Shown here: positions 12,701 to 18,321 of the stretch, piece after piece
Layout of the letters: the number at the start of each line of letters is the position of its first letter
Position numbering within the stretch: the first letter of the stretch is position 1
Origin: Herbidospora mongoliensis
GTDB taxonomy: Bacteria; Actinomycetota; Actinomycetes; Streptosporangiales; Streptosporangiaceae
NCBI RefSeq assembly: GCF_001570545.1
Contig: NZ_BBXD01000013.1
Span: 62,001-126,000 of the forward strand
Reading direction: 5' to 3'
DNA: 64,000 nt
Made by a program: the position numbers and the translations under genes
The notes under the pieces: model-generated
The model's database searches: none
Told to the model about the DNA's origin: nothing
What the model saw: the letters and a program-made list of their open reading frames with translations, nothing else

Positions 12701-13555
12701 GCCGACCACGCGGTCGAGGTCGATGAACGACAGGCCGGTCTTCTTCGCCAGCCGGATGAAGCGGTGGGCCCGGTCGAGCCAGATGTCGGGCACCGCGCCG
12801 CGGTCGTCGCTCAGCACCAGCGTGCGGCCGTCGGGGCCGACCTCGACCACGGCGCCCTGGTGCACGAAGGTGCCCGACAAGGAACGTTCCAGGTCAGGGT
12901 CGCCGTAGATCAACTCGGTCAGTTCCTCGCCGGTGAGCGAGGTGGCCGCGAGGAAGCGTTCGACGTCGTGCAGCGCCGAGGTCCGCTCGCCTTCGCGCAG
13001 CCCGTAGGCCAAGGCCAGCCCGGCCTCGTCGATGCGCTCGGTGGTGATGACCTTGACGTCATCCTCGGTCAGCCCGAGATAGTCGCGGGTGACCCGGTCG
13101 CGGTCGACCTTGGCGGCGAACAGCCGGTAGAACTCGACGGGGTCGACGCCGAGGTGGCGCAGGTAGGTGGTGAAGCGGGCCGCGTCGAGCGAGAACGGCA
13201 GCGCGAGCGGGTGCTTGAGGTCTTCCTTGAGCTGCCGGTAGGGATCGGCGCCGACCAGCGCTTCGAGGACCTCGTTGACGATGTCGAGATAGGGCACCGT
13301 CGTGGTGGTGTTCTCGTCGTCGAGCTTGATCTTGCCGATGTCGGAGCGGCGGTCCAGCAGAGAGACGTCATGGAAGGTCTCCTGCAGGAAGGTGAGCAGG
13401 TCGGTCAGATAGGCCGCGGGCGAATAAACAGAGCGCGCCTCATCTCCCGACCGCAGATCGAGTTCTCCGAAGAGTCGTTCGTAACTCGGGATCGAAGCAT
13501 CGCTGCGCACGCGGAAAGTCCCCTCCATCGACGGCCCCCGGATCGGCCGCCTCAT
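719..13555 (-). CDS. Giant Tc toxin A-type protein with about 31 hemopexin-like repeats
   Basis: 4278 aa. Residues about 20-340 match the VRP1/SpvA-type N-terminus of TcA toxins (SVYSPAAYLTDLL, VPYLDIVNEVLE). Two hemopexin-like repeat blocks follow, about 1060-2340 (roughly 24 repeats) and 2895-3220 (roughly 7), each of the pattern (I/V)DAAFV-GKTYLFSGDQYVRYS-GYPR-I-WG. Between them are the 'ABC toxin N-terminal' region (EANRKVFLYPENYI, near 2555) and the neuraminidase-like region (near 2600-2800). The TcA C-terminal part begins near 3330 (YYWEIFFHAPMLIAQALN), has coiled coils near 3700-3760 and a hydrophobic hairpin near 3775-3825 that would be the pore tip, and ends in the TcB-binding region. 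TcA proteins form pentameric translocation channels; typical ones are about 2500 aa, so the repeats explain the extra length. Met10 (13528) is an alternative start, with a G-rich sequence before it. No secretion signal was seen. Host target and cargo are unknown. Confidence 0.9.
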   Translation of the reverse strand: MRRPIRGPSMEGTFRVRSDASIPSYERLFGELDLRSGDEARSVYSPAAYLTDLLTFLQETFHDVSLLDRRSDIGKIKLDDENTTTTVPYLDIVNEVLEALVGADPYRQLKEDLKHPLALPFSLDAARFTTYLRHLGVDPVEFYRLFAAKVDRDRVTRDYLGLTEDDVKVITTERIDEAGLALAYGLREGERTSALHDVERFLAATSLTGEELTELIYGDPDLERSLSGTFVHQGAVVEVGPDGRTLVLSDDRGAVPDIWLDRAHRFIRLAKKTGLSFIDLDRVVGAFTSTLDVETLRAVAAAVHLNRTHDVPFDLVETLTTRTLPEAVDDELPRPAGDILAPQNRPFRRELARSMDMAEPELVETVTRFRALYAGPLEESPFDREISRASVVVLYRVARLTGHLGLSVAELFAVLTALENDPAIERHSTFPVLPVLAPTSADVYRMLERDDDPVSSLWLAQTVVEVVVWMRTWGFAGEDLTGILGEPATPESEEEQAEVIATIADQFAGVALTPATFVSDRFDERAAHVVHEILAAYPDGVVSPHDPRLLRLDPATVATAAYDAVDDLGVLAKGDFEGLGLADRLTAKIFANLVIRGVIQPDGLLVTEDLPGALTLAGDFAADRDGLFAVIAGLPGTFYPSDLAGALPDLTEAERAELYDNLIHNGYLSDEGDVTDADFFAEPVNVSEFRVNATLDDVAPAVLAHLKSRVLAFAEAEIELDPAAFGELKLTAEQLDALTQSLRFNGFLDAGGRFADKAAFAVLDVADFGVALEFYPLRRVILDAMKAQLAAVKAEMHLIQPDDFAALADDAMATRVVLRLEGPITRDGRVLEELRHELDDAEGTVDLGEGFTAGDGELVFERVAALTRAQAPYRIDLDALSELGFDDDELPRLVEMLIEAGHLTPSLAVPEERLGYFRQVTSALDFTLPGVDDYAKDVFFVLHATAKEQLAAIVEIAATLGALAERQHRTLLNVLQDVFGVSTTVVEAIGAAVAPGALDVLVAPAVKGPVGPDFRRVYRRLRRFARLAGKLGLDVDEVTVAFRDQDLAGKFPEPLALPRGVDRFDALLTGLDGLIHVFRGRAYWTYSATSHELADQRSKPLTELSPRFAALAAIDAAFTRDGVDWLVGRGDDGRSHTFTRAKGETRWAPKTQIWGSVRNNFTAPKKIDGAYVDVEGRTHLFTGDQYLRYSGSFDAADEGFPRAIAEWWQGETPLPERFRDAVDAVFHGHDGRTHVFSGDRAFDGFKEQPITERWGRVRNTFDGAARIDAAYADDEGYLLFAGNQVIRYTDSPENDGVRVADGYPQRIEAWWPGVPVEFEGSVEAAFAHGDTVHLFKDGKTVALPGGSMTRTADVWGVPNEALTGGRVDAAFVGLDGKTYLFSGDRYIRYSSADYSAVDLGYPRAIGGDWGGLDRVDAAFVMDGSAHLFGPVGLILDLPADYEADLADGLCSPALRRRLQDHGVTVGVNAPVTGASPGGVTQWEVVAEGNIRLTIRRSGDRIKVYGDDTPFYVRYSTRDYTKPDAGYPKPLAENWLNLPESFGPIDAVFTGRDNQTCLFSGGRFTVFDSRHRWWSEARPLRERWDSIPFDHVDAAFVGKDGKTYVFSDTDYVRYSTGDYTEVDDRYPATTANFWGNVVNTIQRTGRVDATLVMDVTEKVDGVESVHTHTYLFSGSQYVRYRDHDYSHIEFGYPKALGSLNKEPRLQALKVQLDGVDAAFADGRTAYLFRGDQWHAVSDSLTRSYPVTGITAAYVDHGSVMVQTTTGWRRQHALEGPVHSEEVRPLALRTVPADYQRGLDAVLTGADGNVYLFKGATCFNTAIGKDYPLDEEWGRPRNTIYQDNAVDAAFVGRDGRTYLFSGDQFVVYGDAADVIDGEPKLIADHWGGLTSVTLAYFRDNKTYVFEKPDASGMMRHLVYTGEDGAYTTPDPGYPSLTDEQFWKAPDGFPMPDAVLFEGDTMVLLSGERCVQFSEPTGLWSYPRPIERIWRGFSVAAGDRLTSAFTGADGATYFFFTETFTRYADRAFAAPAEIRSRWGRSENPFGSRVDAAVVFGGHTFVFGGSQYVRYTGTGYRYTDPGYPKPISVELRRETAFAGLPEAFDDAVLDKKVTAAVANGRTAHLVVGDTVFAVSASLTATYPIGLLGRVRNTVADRQKVDAALVRDQYTFLFSGDQYVRYTGADYLYVDEGYPRTIEDDWGAIPVEFEDGVDAAFLRENKVYFFKGAKFTADGVLGDVSATFGRIRNDFADGTTIDAAFVSAKGELYAFRGGQYARYSATDLKYVEEGYPRTIRDDFGDLHRDFENAVTGAFTLGEATYLVKDNLYVRYTGRLDVVDRTFPQLFRHRWSDAADYRLSDVYTITEFADLTRRHSGLAELLAKGAQEPYEKLTEIFPWDVEELRWAKRNAGLITEFPVEDERFEIEFLLKLVRLFKAAGKMGAGPSKLHGATADTLEALLPEALVPLAHNDLNVLKRNALVPAVLHLHPELADAAEIYEHALIDVEMGKEGVTSRVREAIAATQLYLHRYLLDLEELDSDEDVKPKLRTWWAWLKNYRIWEANRKVFLYPENYIRPELRDTKTPAFKELEDDLLQGEITAESVQRAYKRYLDEYTEVSRLTIAGAYVYRADDDPEGTRQLVLFGRTRTEPRRWYFREAEFRDGERLSASWEPWARVDVQIDATLVHPVHAFGRVFVFWTVVESVAPEDTGKTVITAQTDGDKQNVSAPPPKKRVRVFYSFQNLNREWVAPQTLPPGGLHDGTIFIESLSVQASATVPGAGVHDSIVVAATYLAAGGRFTTAHALTPELYAIPIAAPAAQPRLIDVGKVFAEPVGGVVRFNMPAESTDGPWFSVDHKGGSFLVRPIIADPGEDAPVLPLKENTHRLPGQGGDRTGAAQWAKIDAGFQRNDSRYYFNDADFVVIKPTGPIRTTTEPIASKWGNVADSELARTGRVDAVLVRGDQTFVFTGGEYYRFTGNPNRMDLGYPKAIRTNPDDLPKWQSVNAAFTIGRTEYFINGSDLITRDLDSGALSGTAKVANRWGTKSRVQATLTRGTTLFLIFDGTYSKYSDAGQTAPDKDYPRDLKDNPDHLPAGKLRSAIDMRGTPWYFGDDTYTVGTEATPRQTRALGRVSTGLNLGAPVDAAYVDGDLLYLVSGLDLFRYTMSGNDIPAAADAGYPKTLPQRIDATFRRGTQRYVFAGETYTVIPATQELTTIKDFIPIEGNWRSLPPDFTNTYNGAMDADAELVFFLGPNFQSNSKTGVLQRPIEWASLKHEIVRLTSSTAFELNRRLLVGGVPALLAPETQEIDELPAFSTTTSGTTTIRVKDQVGGVPVSSHVDFQSANGRYYWEIFFHAPMLIAQALNAAQRFDDAKRWYEYVFDPTEPERYWRFLPFLAIDLRALVEGCRIDLRNLPSQVGVDMAPLLADLETLAPVFDHVRACTTDDLTLLDGLAVRAQPFEQYGRLREKVGMIARLRRQYDLMGDRGALLKTYLDDPFDPHAIAELRPTAYRRAVVMAYVDNLLDWGDLLFRQYTMESVDESRMLYILAYDILGDRPQGVGRRHLPPVKTYKELDPAEEGDPYAERVTAGGSLLDGMGAVHRSIGDGYFYIPGNAVLGEYWDRVEDRLRKIRASLDILGVSRPLPLFEPPADVMALVRGAAAGLTPDQVGAGLAGPVPNYRFGFLHRKAQDLVDRLRGFGGELLGVLERRDSEELSVLQTRQEAGIRQMTRAVREAQVEVATEYLAQIEASREATEARQKYYEKQIADGLTSLQQSQLDIMTAAAAAHLTGAGLKVGAAIAFALPQVLAGPFIFGTMIGGEQVGKAMESGAEMAEALGEGLSVLGELYGTRVEHERTLDEWKYQVMLAKADYRELGHQVASAKAQLGQAQRELEIIDQEISDLEAVATFLTGKFTNAELYQWKAGRLAQMYFASYGLAHDIAKAAERAYQYEQGVSDSFVQPVYWESRRSGLLAGEALGVDLERLGHAYVSNDGRGFEITKRISLLQVDPLAVLNLKNDGRCEFALTEALFDRDFPGHYKRRIKTVSIVFDGPEGPLEVNAVLTQTGHKTVLTPDPKAVRYLMDGKGDLPASIRSDWRPSQQIALSDTEQHRDNNGLFELRFDDERYLPFEGTGAVSTWRMEVTGRRPWDLFDVTLLVKYTAEQGGDVFANAVRGMRKPYAAARYVDVAGEFVTEWEAFAGGGDLVLPLSPEMFPDIVGVQLTGLYARYELADWGSARLLRGGQVVNDGTMLRIPGLRAEELTFTADGDREALINVGLILTYRAI

Positions 13556-13610
13556 GCTCGCTGATTGGGCAAAGAAGAGCTATCTACCTAAACGGTGACA
13601 ACTTAGATCA

Positions 13611-13630
13611 CATTGGTTTCTACTCCAATG
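13611..13630. promoter_or_regulatory. Inverted repeat in the toxin/aminotransferase divergent intergenic region
   Basis: CATTGG and CCAATG are separated by 8 nt, a perfect 6-bp inverted repeat. The gap between the divergent starts at 13555 and 13665 is only about 109 bp, so both promoters must lie here. The repeat could be an operator for either gene. Its bound factor is unknown and chance occurrence is possible. Confidence 0.3.
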
Positions 13631-13664
13631 ACAGACTGAGCGACATGACCGGAAATATCGGCCT

Positions 13665-16346
13665 ATGAACGTCGTTCGGCCCCAAGTCACCGTCGACCAG
13701 GCTCGCGAAGTCGCCGCCACCCTCTTCGGTGTTTCCGGTGAGGTGACCGAGGTCGGCAGCAATCAGGACCGCAATTACGTCGTCGACGGCCGCTACCTCC
13801 TCAAAGTGGCCAACGCGGGCTACACCGACGCCGAACTCGACGCCCAGGACGCCGCGCTGCTGCACCTGCGGGGCAAGGTCCGGGCGCCGGAGCCGCAGCC
13901 CGCCGTCGGCGGCGGTTACGTGGCCCGGTTCGGCGAAGGGCTGCGGGCGCGGCTGCTGACGTTCGTGCCGGGGACGCCGCTGATCGAGTCGTCCTATCTG
14001 GCGCCGGTCGTGGTCGGCCGGCTCGGCGACCTCGCGGGACGGGTCGTCAGGAACCTCGCCGATCTCGACCACCCGGGGCTCGACCGGGAGTCGCAGTGGG
14101 ACCTGCGCCGGGCCCGGACCGAGATCGACCAGGTGATCGGCTCGCTGTCGACCGGCCGTGACCTGGTCAGAAGGGCCGCCGACCAGGCGTGCGACCGGCT
14201 CGACGCCCTCTCCGGGAACCTGCGGGTGCAGGCGATCCACGGCGACCTGACCGACGACAACGTGGTCTGTTCCGTCGCGAAGGACGGGCGGCCGGTGCCC
14301 GACGGCGTCATCGACTTCGGTGACCTCGGGCACGGCTGGATCGTCGGCGAACTCGCGGTGACCTGCGCCTCCTTGCTGCACCACGCGCCCGACCGGCCGC
14401 TCGCCATCCTCCCGGCGGTGCGGGCCTTCCAGCAGGTCGTGCCGCTGACCGGCGACGAACTCGCCGCGCTGTGGCCGGCGATCGTGGCCCGTACGGCGGT
14501 GCTGGTGGCCTGCGGGGTGCACCAGGCGCTGCTGGAGCCCGACAACGACTACGCGACCGAGCGGCAGGACGCCGAGTTCCGCGCCTTCGAGACCGCGCTC
14601 CGCCTGCCGTTCGAGGTGGCCGAGGCGGCGGTCCGCGAGACTCCCCCGGCCACGTTCGTCAGCAGGCCCATCGTGCCGGTGCTGCCGGTGCGGGACCTGT
14701 CGGTGACGAGCGATCTGCCGGGTGGGGTGTGGGAGACGTACACGCCGGAAAAGGGCGTCGTCCACCGGGCCGGCGAACCGCGCCTGACCCTCACCCGGAC
14801 CCACTCCTTCGACGCGCCCGCGACGGTCCCGCTCGGCGTGGAGGCGCATCTGCCGCTGGGAACCGGGATCAACGCCCCCTTCGACGGGGAGGTGCGCGAC
14901 GGCGTCATCGAGGGTCCCTCGTTCGATCTGCGGCTGTCCGGTGTGGACCTGTGGGAGGGGATGATCCGCGCCGGTGACCGGATCGGCACCGTGGCCGACG
15001 TGGTCTACGCGACCCTCTGTTCGGTACGCGACCTCGAACCCCCGGCCTTCGTCACCCCCGAGGAGCACGGCGCCTGGCAGGCGATCTGCCCCGACCCTGG
15101 CCCCCTCTTCGGCATCCGCCCGGTCGCCCGGACCGCCTTCTCGCGCAAGGCCCTCGCCGAGGTCCAGGAGCACTACTACGCCGACCCGCCCCAGATCGAG
15201 CGCGGCTGGCGGCAGCACCTCACCGACACCGGCGCCCGCACCTACCTCGACATGGTGAACAACGTCGCCGCGATCGGCCACGCCCACCCGCGCCTGACCG
15301 AGGCCGTGTCCCGGCAACTCGCGCTGCTGAACACCAACTCGCGGTTCAACTACCGCGCCATCGCCGAGTTCTCCCAGCGCCTCGCGGACCTGGCGCCCGA
15401 CCCGCTCGACACGGTGTTCCTGGTCAACAGCGGTTCCGAGGCGGTCGACCTGGCGCTGCGCCTGGTCCAGGTCGCCACCGGCCGCCAGGAGATGCTCTGC
15501 GTCGCCGAGGCCTACCACGGCTGGACGATGGCCTCCGACGCCGTCAGCACCTCCACCGCCGACAACCCGAACGCCATGGACACCCGCCCCGGCTGGGTCC
15601 GCCCGGTCCCGGCCCCGCACCGCGACCCGGAAGCGCTCGGCAAGGCCCTGAGCATGATCGACGAACCGGCGGGCTTCATCGCCGAGGCCTTCTACGGCAA
15701 CGCCGGCGGGATCCCGCTCCCCGACGGCTACCTGTCCGCGATCTACGCGAAGGTCCGCGCCCGTCAGGGGCTGTGCATCGCCGACGAGGTCCAGGTCGGC
15801 TACGGCCGCCTCGGCCGCCACTTCTGGGGCTTCGAGCAGCAGGGCGTCGTCCCCGACGTCATCACGGTCGCCAAGGCCATGGGCAACGGCCATCCGCTGG
15901 GCGCGGTCATCACGACGAGGGAGATCGCCGAGGCCTACAGAGAAGTCGGCTACTTCTTCTCCAGCGCCGGAGGCGGCCCGGTCAGCTGTGTCACCGGCAT
16001 GACCGTGCTCGACGTCATCGAGCAGGAACGCCTCCAGGCCAACGCGCTGACCGTCGGCGACCGTCTGCGCGACCTCATGGAGACACTGGCCGACAAGCAC
16101 CCGATCATCGGCGCCGTCCACGGCCTCGGCCTCTACATGGGCGTGGAGCTGAACCGCCCCGACGGCGCCCCGGCCACCGAGGAGACCCGGGCGATCTGCG
16201 ACCGGATGCTGGAACTGGGCGTGATCGTGCAGCCGACCGGCGACGACCTCAACATCCTGAAGATCAAGCCGCCGATGGTGCTGACCGAGGAGAGCGCCGG
16301 GTTCTTCGCCGCCGCACTCGCGCGCACGTTGTCCGAGGGTTGGTGA
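13665..16346 (+). CDS. APH-type kinase / class III aminotransferase fusion protein
   Basis: 893 aa with three parts. Residues 1-320 are an aminoglycoside/choline-kinase-like phosphotransferase with the catalytic loop HGDLTDDNV (His192) and a following IDFGDL metal-binding motif. Residues about 370-470 are a beta-rich segment resembling M23/lipoyl-type folds (LPLGTGINAPFDGEV). Residues about 480-890 are a PLP-dependent class III aminotransferase fold with NSGSEAVDLAL for phosphate binding, IADEVQVGYGR, and the PLP lysine K737 in TVAKAMGNGHP. The aminotransferase half is closest in character to the AGXT2L1/ethanolamine-phosphate phospho-lyase group. A plausible scheme is that the kinase phosphorylates a hydroxyamine and the PLP domain eliminates phosphate, but the substrate is not visible from sequence. 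The exporter gene begins 28 nt downstream on the same strand. Confidence 0.85.
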   Translation: MNVVRPQVTVDQAREVAATLFGVSGEVTEVGSNQDRNYVVDGRYLLKVANAGYTDAELDAQDAALLHLRGKVRAPEPQPAVGGGYVARFGEGLRARLLTFVPGTPLIESSYLAPVVVGRLGDLAGRVVRNLADLDHPGLDRESQWDLRRARTEIDQVIGSLSTGRDLVRRAADQACDRLDALSGNLRVQAIHGDLTDDNVVCSVAKDGRPVPDGVIDFGDLGHGWIVGELAVTCASLLHHAPDRPLAILPAVRAFQQVVPLTGDELAALWPAIVARTAVLVACGVHQALLEPDNDYATERQDAEFRAFETALRLPFEVAEAAVRETPPATFVSRPIVPVLPVRDLSVTSDLPGGVWETYTPEKGVVHRAGEPRLTLTRTHSFDAPATVPLGVEAHLPLGTGINAPFDGEVRDGVIEGPSFDLRLSGVDLWEGMIRAGDRIGTVADVVYATLCSVRDLEPPAFVTPEEHGAWQAICPDPGPLFGIRPVARTAFSRKALAEVQEHYYADPPQIERGWRQHLTDTGARTYLDMVNNVAAIGHAHPRLTEAVSRQLALLNTNSRFNYRAIAEFSQRLADLAPDPLDTVFLVNSGSEAVDLALRLVQVATGRQEMLCVAEAYHGWTMASDAVSTSTADNPNAMDTRPGWVRPVPAPHRDPEALGKALSMIDEPAGFIAEAFYGNAGGIPLPDGYLSAIYAKVRARQGLCIADEVQVGYGRLGRHFWGFEQQGVVPDVITVAKAMGNGHPLGAVITTREIAEAYREVGYFFSSAGGGPVSCVTGMTVLDVIEQERLQANALTVGDRLRDLMETLADKHPIIGAVHGLGLYMGVELNRPDGAPATEETRAICDRMLELGVIVQPTGDDLNILKIKPPMVLTEESAGFFAAALARTLSEGW

Positions 16347-16374
16347 AACCCCAGGTGGGGGCACTGCTCCGGGT

Positions 16375-17766
16375 ATGATTCCCCGTCGCTGGCGCGCCCT
16401 GGCCGTCTGCCTCGTCCCGGCGTTCATGACGCTGCTGGACGTCTCGATCGTCAACGTCGCGCTCCCCGACATCCAGGCGGGGATCGGCGCCAGCGACAGC
16501 GGCCTCCAGTGGGTGGTGTCCGGCTACGCCCTCACCTTCGGCCTGGCCCTCATCCCGGGCGGGCGGCTGGGCGACGCGCGCAGCCGCCGGGCGGTGTTCA
16601 TGTGGGGCATCGTGCTGTTCACGATCGCCAGCGCGGCCTGCGGCGCGGCCCAGAGCGAGTGGTGGCTGATCACCGCCCGGCTGGTGCAGGGGATGGCGGG
16701 AGCCCTGATGATGCCGCAGGTCAGCGGCTACATCCAGGAGATGTTCCAGGGTTCGGAGCGCGGCCGGGCCTTCGGCTACCTGGGCGCGGTGATCGGCCTG
16801 TCCACCGCCGTCGGACCGCTGCTCGGCGGCGTCCTGATCCAGATCTTCGGCGAGCAGAACGGCTGGCGCTGGGTCTTCTACGTCAACCTGCCGATCGGCC
16901 TGCTCTCGCTGCCGTTCGCGCTGCGGCTGCTGCCCGCGGGGAACCGGGCCCGCACCCTGAAGCCCGGGTTCGACCCCGTCGGGATCCTGCTGCTGGCGGC
17001 CGGGCTGATGCTGGTCCTGCTGCCGTTCCTCCAGGACCAGCTGTGGCCGGGGCCGGAGAAGTGGCTGCTCATCCCGGCCGGGATGGTCGTGCTGGCCGGC
17101 TTCGTGTGGTGGGAGCTGCGGGCGGTGCGGCGGATCGAGCCGCTCGTGCACATGGACCTGTTCCGGTCACGGTCGTTCACCCTCGGCGGGCTGATCGGGG
17201 TGCTCTACTTCGCCGGGTTCACCGCGATCTTCTTCGTGTTCACGCTGTTCCTGCAGAACGGCCTGCACTACTCGGCGCTGGCGGCCGGGCTCGCCTCGGT
17301 CCCGTTCGCGATCGGCTCGGGCATCGCCTCCGGGTTCGGCGGACGGCTGGTCGGCCGCTGGGGCCGGGCCATGGTCGCCTGGGGTCTGTTCATCGTGGCC
17401 GTGGGGTTCCTCGCCACGATGCTGGCCGTCCATCAGGTGCCCGGCCGCCACGCCGGGTGGGCGGCGGCCGGGCCGCTGCTGCTGTCGGGCATCGGCAGCG
17501 GGCTCGTCATCTCGCCCAACCAGACCCTCACGCTCAGCAGCGTGCCGGTGCGGCGGGCGGGGAGCGCCGGGGGCGTCCTGCAGACCTGGCAGCGGATCGG
17601 GTCGGCGGCCGGGATCGCGGCCGTCGGCGCGGTCTACTTCTCGCACCTGGACGTCTCCCACGGCGACTGGGCGGCCAGTTTCCAGGTCGCGATGCTGACC
17701 TCGGCCGCCTTCGTGGTGGCCGCCCTGCTGGTCGCCCTCTACGACCTGTTCGGGCCGGGCCGGTAG
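16375..17766 (+). CDS. DHA2-type MFS exporter (EmrB/QacA family)
   Basis: 463 aa polytopic membrane protein, about 14 predicted hydrophobic segments. The N-terminal MTLLDVSIVNVALPDI is the helix-1 signature of drug:H+ antiporter family 2, and GRLGDARSRR is the loop 2-3 motif. QGMAGALMMPQ and the motif-C-like GLSTAVGPLLGG also fit. Family members export drugs or other amphipathic compounds by proton antiport. It follows the kinase/aminotransferase gene closely, so the two are probably co-transcribed. Its last 28 bp overlap the convergent DHFR-like gene. The substrate cannot be inferred. Confidence 0.9.
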   Translation: MIPRRWRALAVCLVPAFMTLLDVSIVNVALPDIQAGIGASDSGLQWVVSGYALTFGLALIPGGRLGDARSRRAVFMWGIVLFTIASAACGAAQSEWWLITARLVQGMAGALMMPQVSGYIQEMFQGSERGRAFGYLGAVIGLSTAVGPLLGGVLIQIFGEQNGWRWVFYVNLPIGLLSLPFALRLLPAGNRARTLKPGFDPVGILLLAAGLMLVLLPFLQDQLWPGPEKWLLIPAGMVVLAGFVWWELRAVRRIEPLVHMDLFRSRSFTLGGLIGVLYFAGFTAIFFVFTLFLQNGLHYSALAAGLASVPFAIGSGIASGFGGRLVGRWGRAMVAWGLFIVAVGFLATMLAVHQVPGRHAGWAAAGPLLLSGIGSGLVISPNQTLTLSSVPVRRAGSAGGVLQTWQRIGSAAGIAAVGAVYFSHLDVSHGDWAASFQVAMLTSAAFVVAALLVALYDLFGPGR

Positions 17767-18308
17767 GTCAGCTCGACCACGCCGTCGTTGAACGGCCGGG
17801 TCTCGATCAGCCGCAGGTCCAGCGTGAGGTCGGGCGGGAACAGCGGGGTGCCGCCGCCGATGACGACCGGGTTGAGGTAGAGCCGGTATTCGTCGATCAG
17901 CCCGTGCCGCATGAACTGCGCCATCAGGTTCGCCCCGCCGAGCGCCATGTCGGCCCCGGAAGCGGCCTTCAGCTCCCTGACCCACCCAGGGTCGAACTCC
18001 CGCACGATCTCGGTGCCCGGACCGGCATCCTCCAGGGTGCGGGAGAAGACGTACTTCTTCTTGGAGCGCCAGATTTCGGCGAAGTCGACGATCTCCCGGG
18101 TGGCCGCCGGGTCCTGGTCGGCGGTCGGCCAGTAGCCGGCCATCAACTGGTGGGTGACCCGCCCGTCGATGAAGGCGCTCACCGGGGCGAGCAACTCGTT
18201 GAGGTGCCGGTGCAGCTCGGCGTCCACCCGGTGCCAGGAGATGTCCCGGTCAGGTCCCTCCATGTAGCCGTCGAGCGACACCGCCGAGGTGATCAGGATC
18301 TTCCGCAT
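17739..18308 (-). CDS. Dihydrofolate reductase/RibD C-terminal-like protein
   Basis: 189 aa. The start MRKILITSAVSLDGYMEGP and the block GGANLMAQFMRHGLIDEYRLYL are characteristic of the YwjB/YyaP-type RibD C-terminal family, single-domain proteins with a DHFR fold that may bind NADPH; most have no assigned substrate. The start ATG at 18308 follows a G-rich sequence. The 3' end overlaps the convergent MFS gene by 28 bp. The aldo/keto reductase gene lies 13 bp upstream on the same strand, so the two could be co-transcribed. A paralogue-like gene of the same family lies at 45239-45808. Confidence 0.85.
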   Translation of the reverse strand: MRKILITSAVSLDGYMEGPDRDISWHRVDAELHRHLNELLAPVSAFIDGRVTHQLMAGYWPTADQDPAATREIVDFAEIWRSKKKYVFSRTLEDAGPGTEIVREFDPGWVRELKAASGADMALGGANLMAQFMRHGLIDEYRLYLNPVVIGGGTPLFPPDLTLDLRLIETRPFNDGVVELTYRPGPNRS

Positions 18309-18321
18309 TCCCCCAGGCTAA

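Noticed and set aside
9278-13564. Further long plus-strand frames (9278-12358, 12629-13564) opposite the toxin gene
   Set aside because: Same compositional shadow effect; no motifs and no ribosome-binding sites.
13620-16472. A 950-codon minus-strand frame opposite the kinase/aminotransferase gene
   Set aside because: Shadow of a real gene; the plus strand has catalytic motifs in order.
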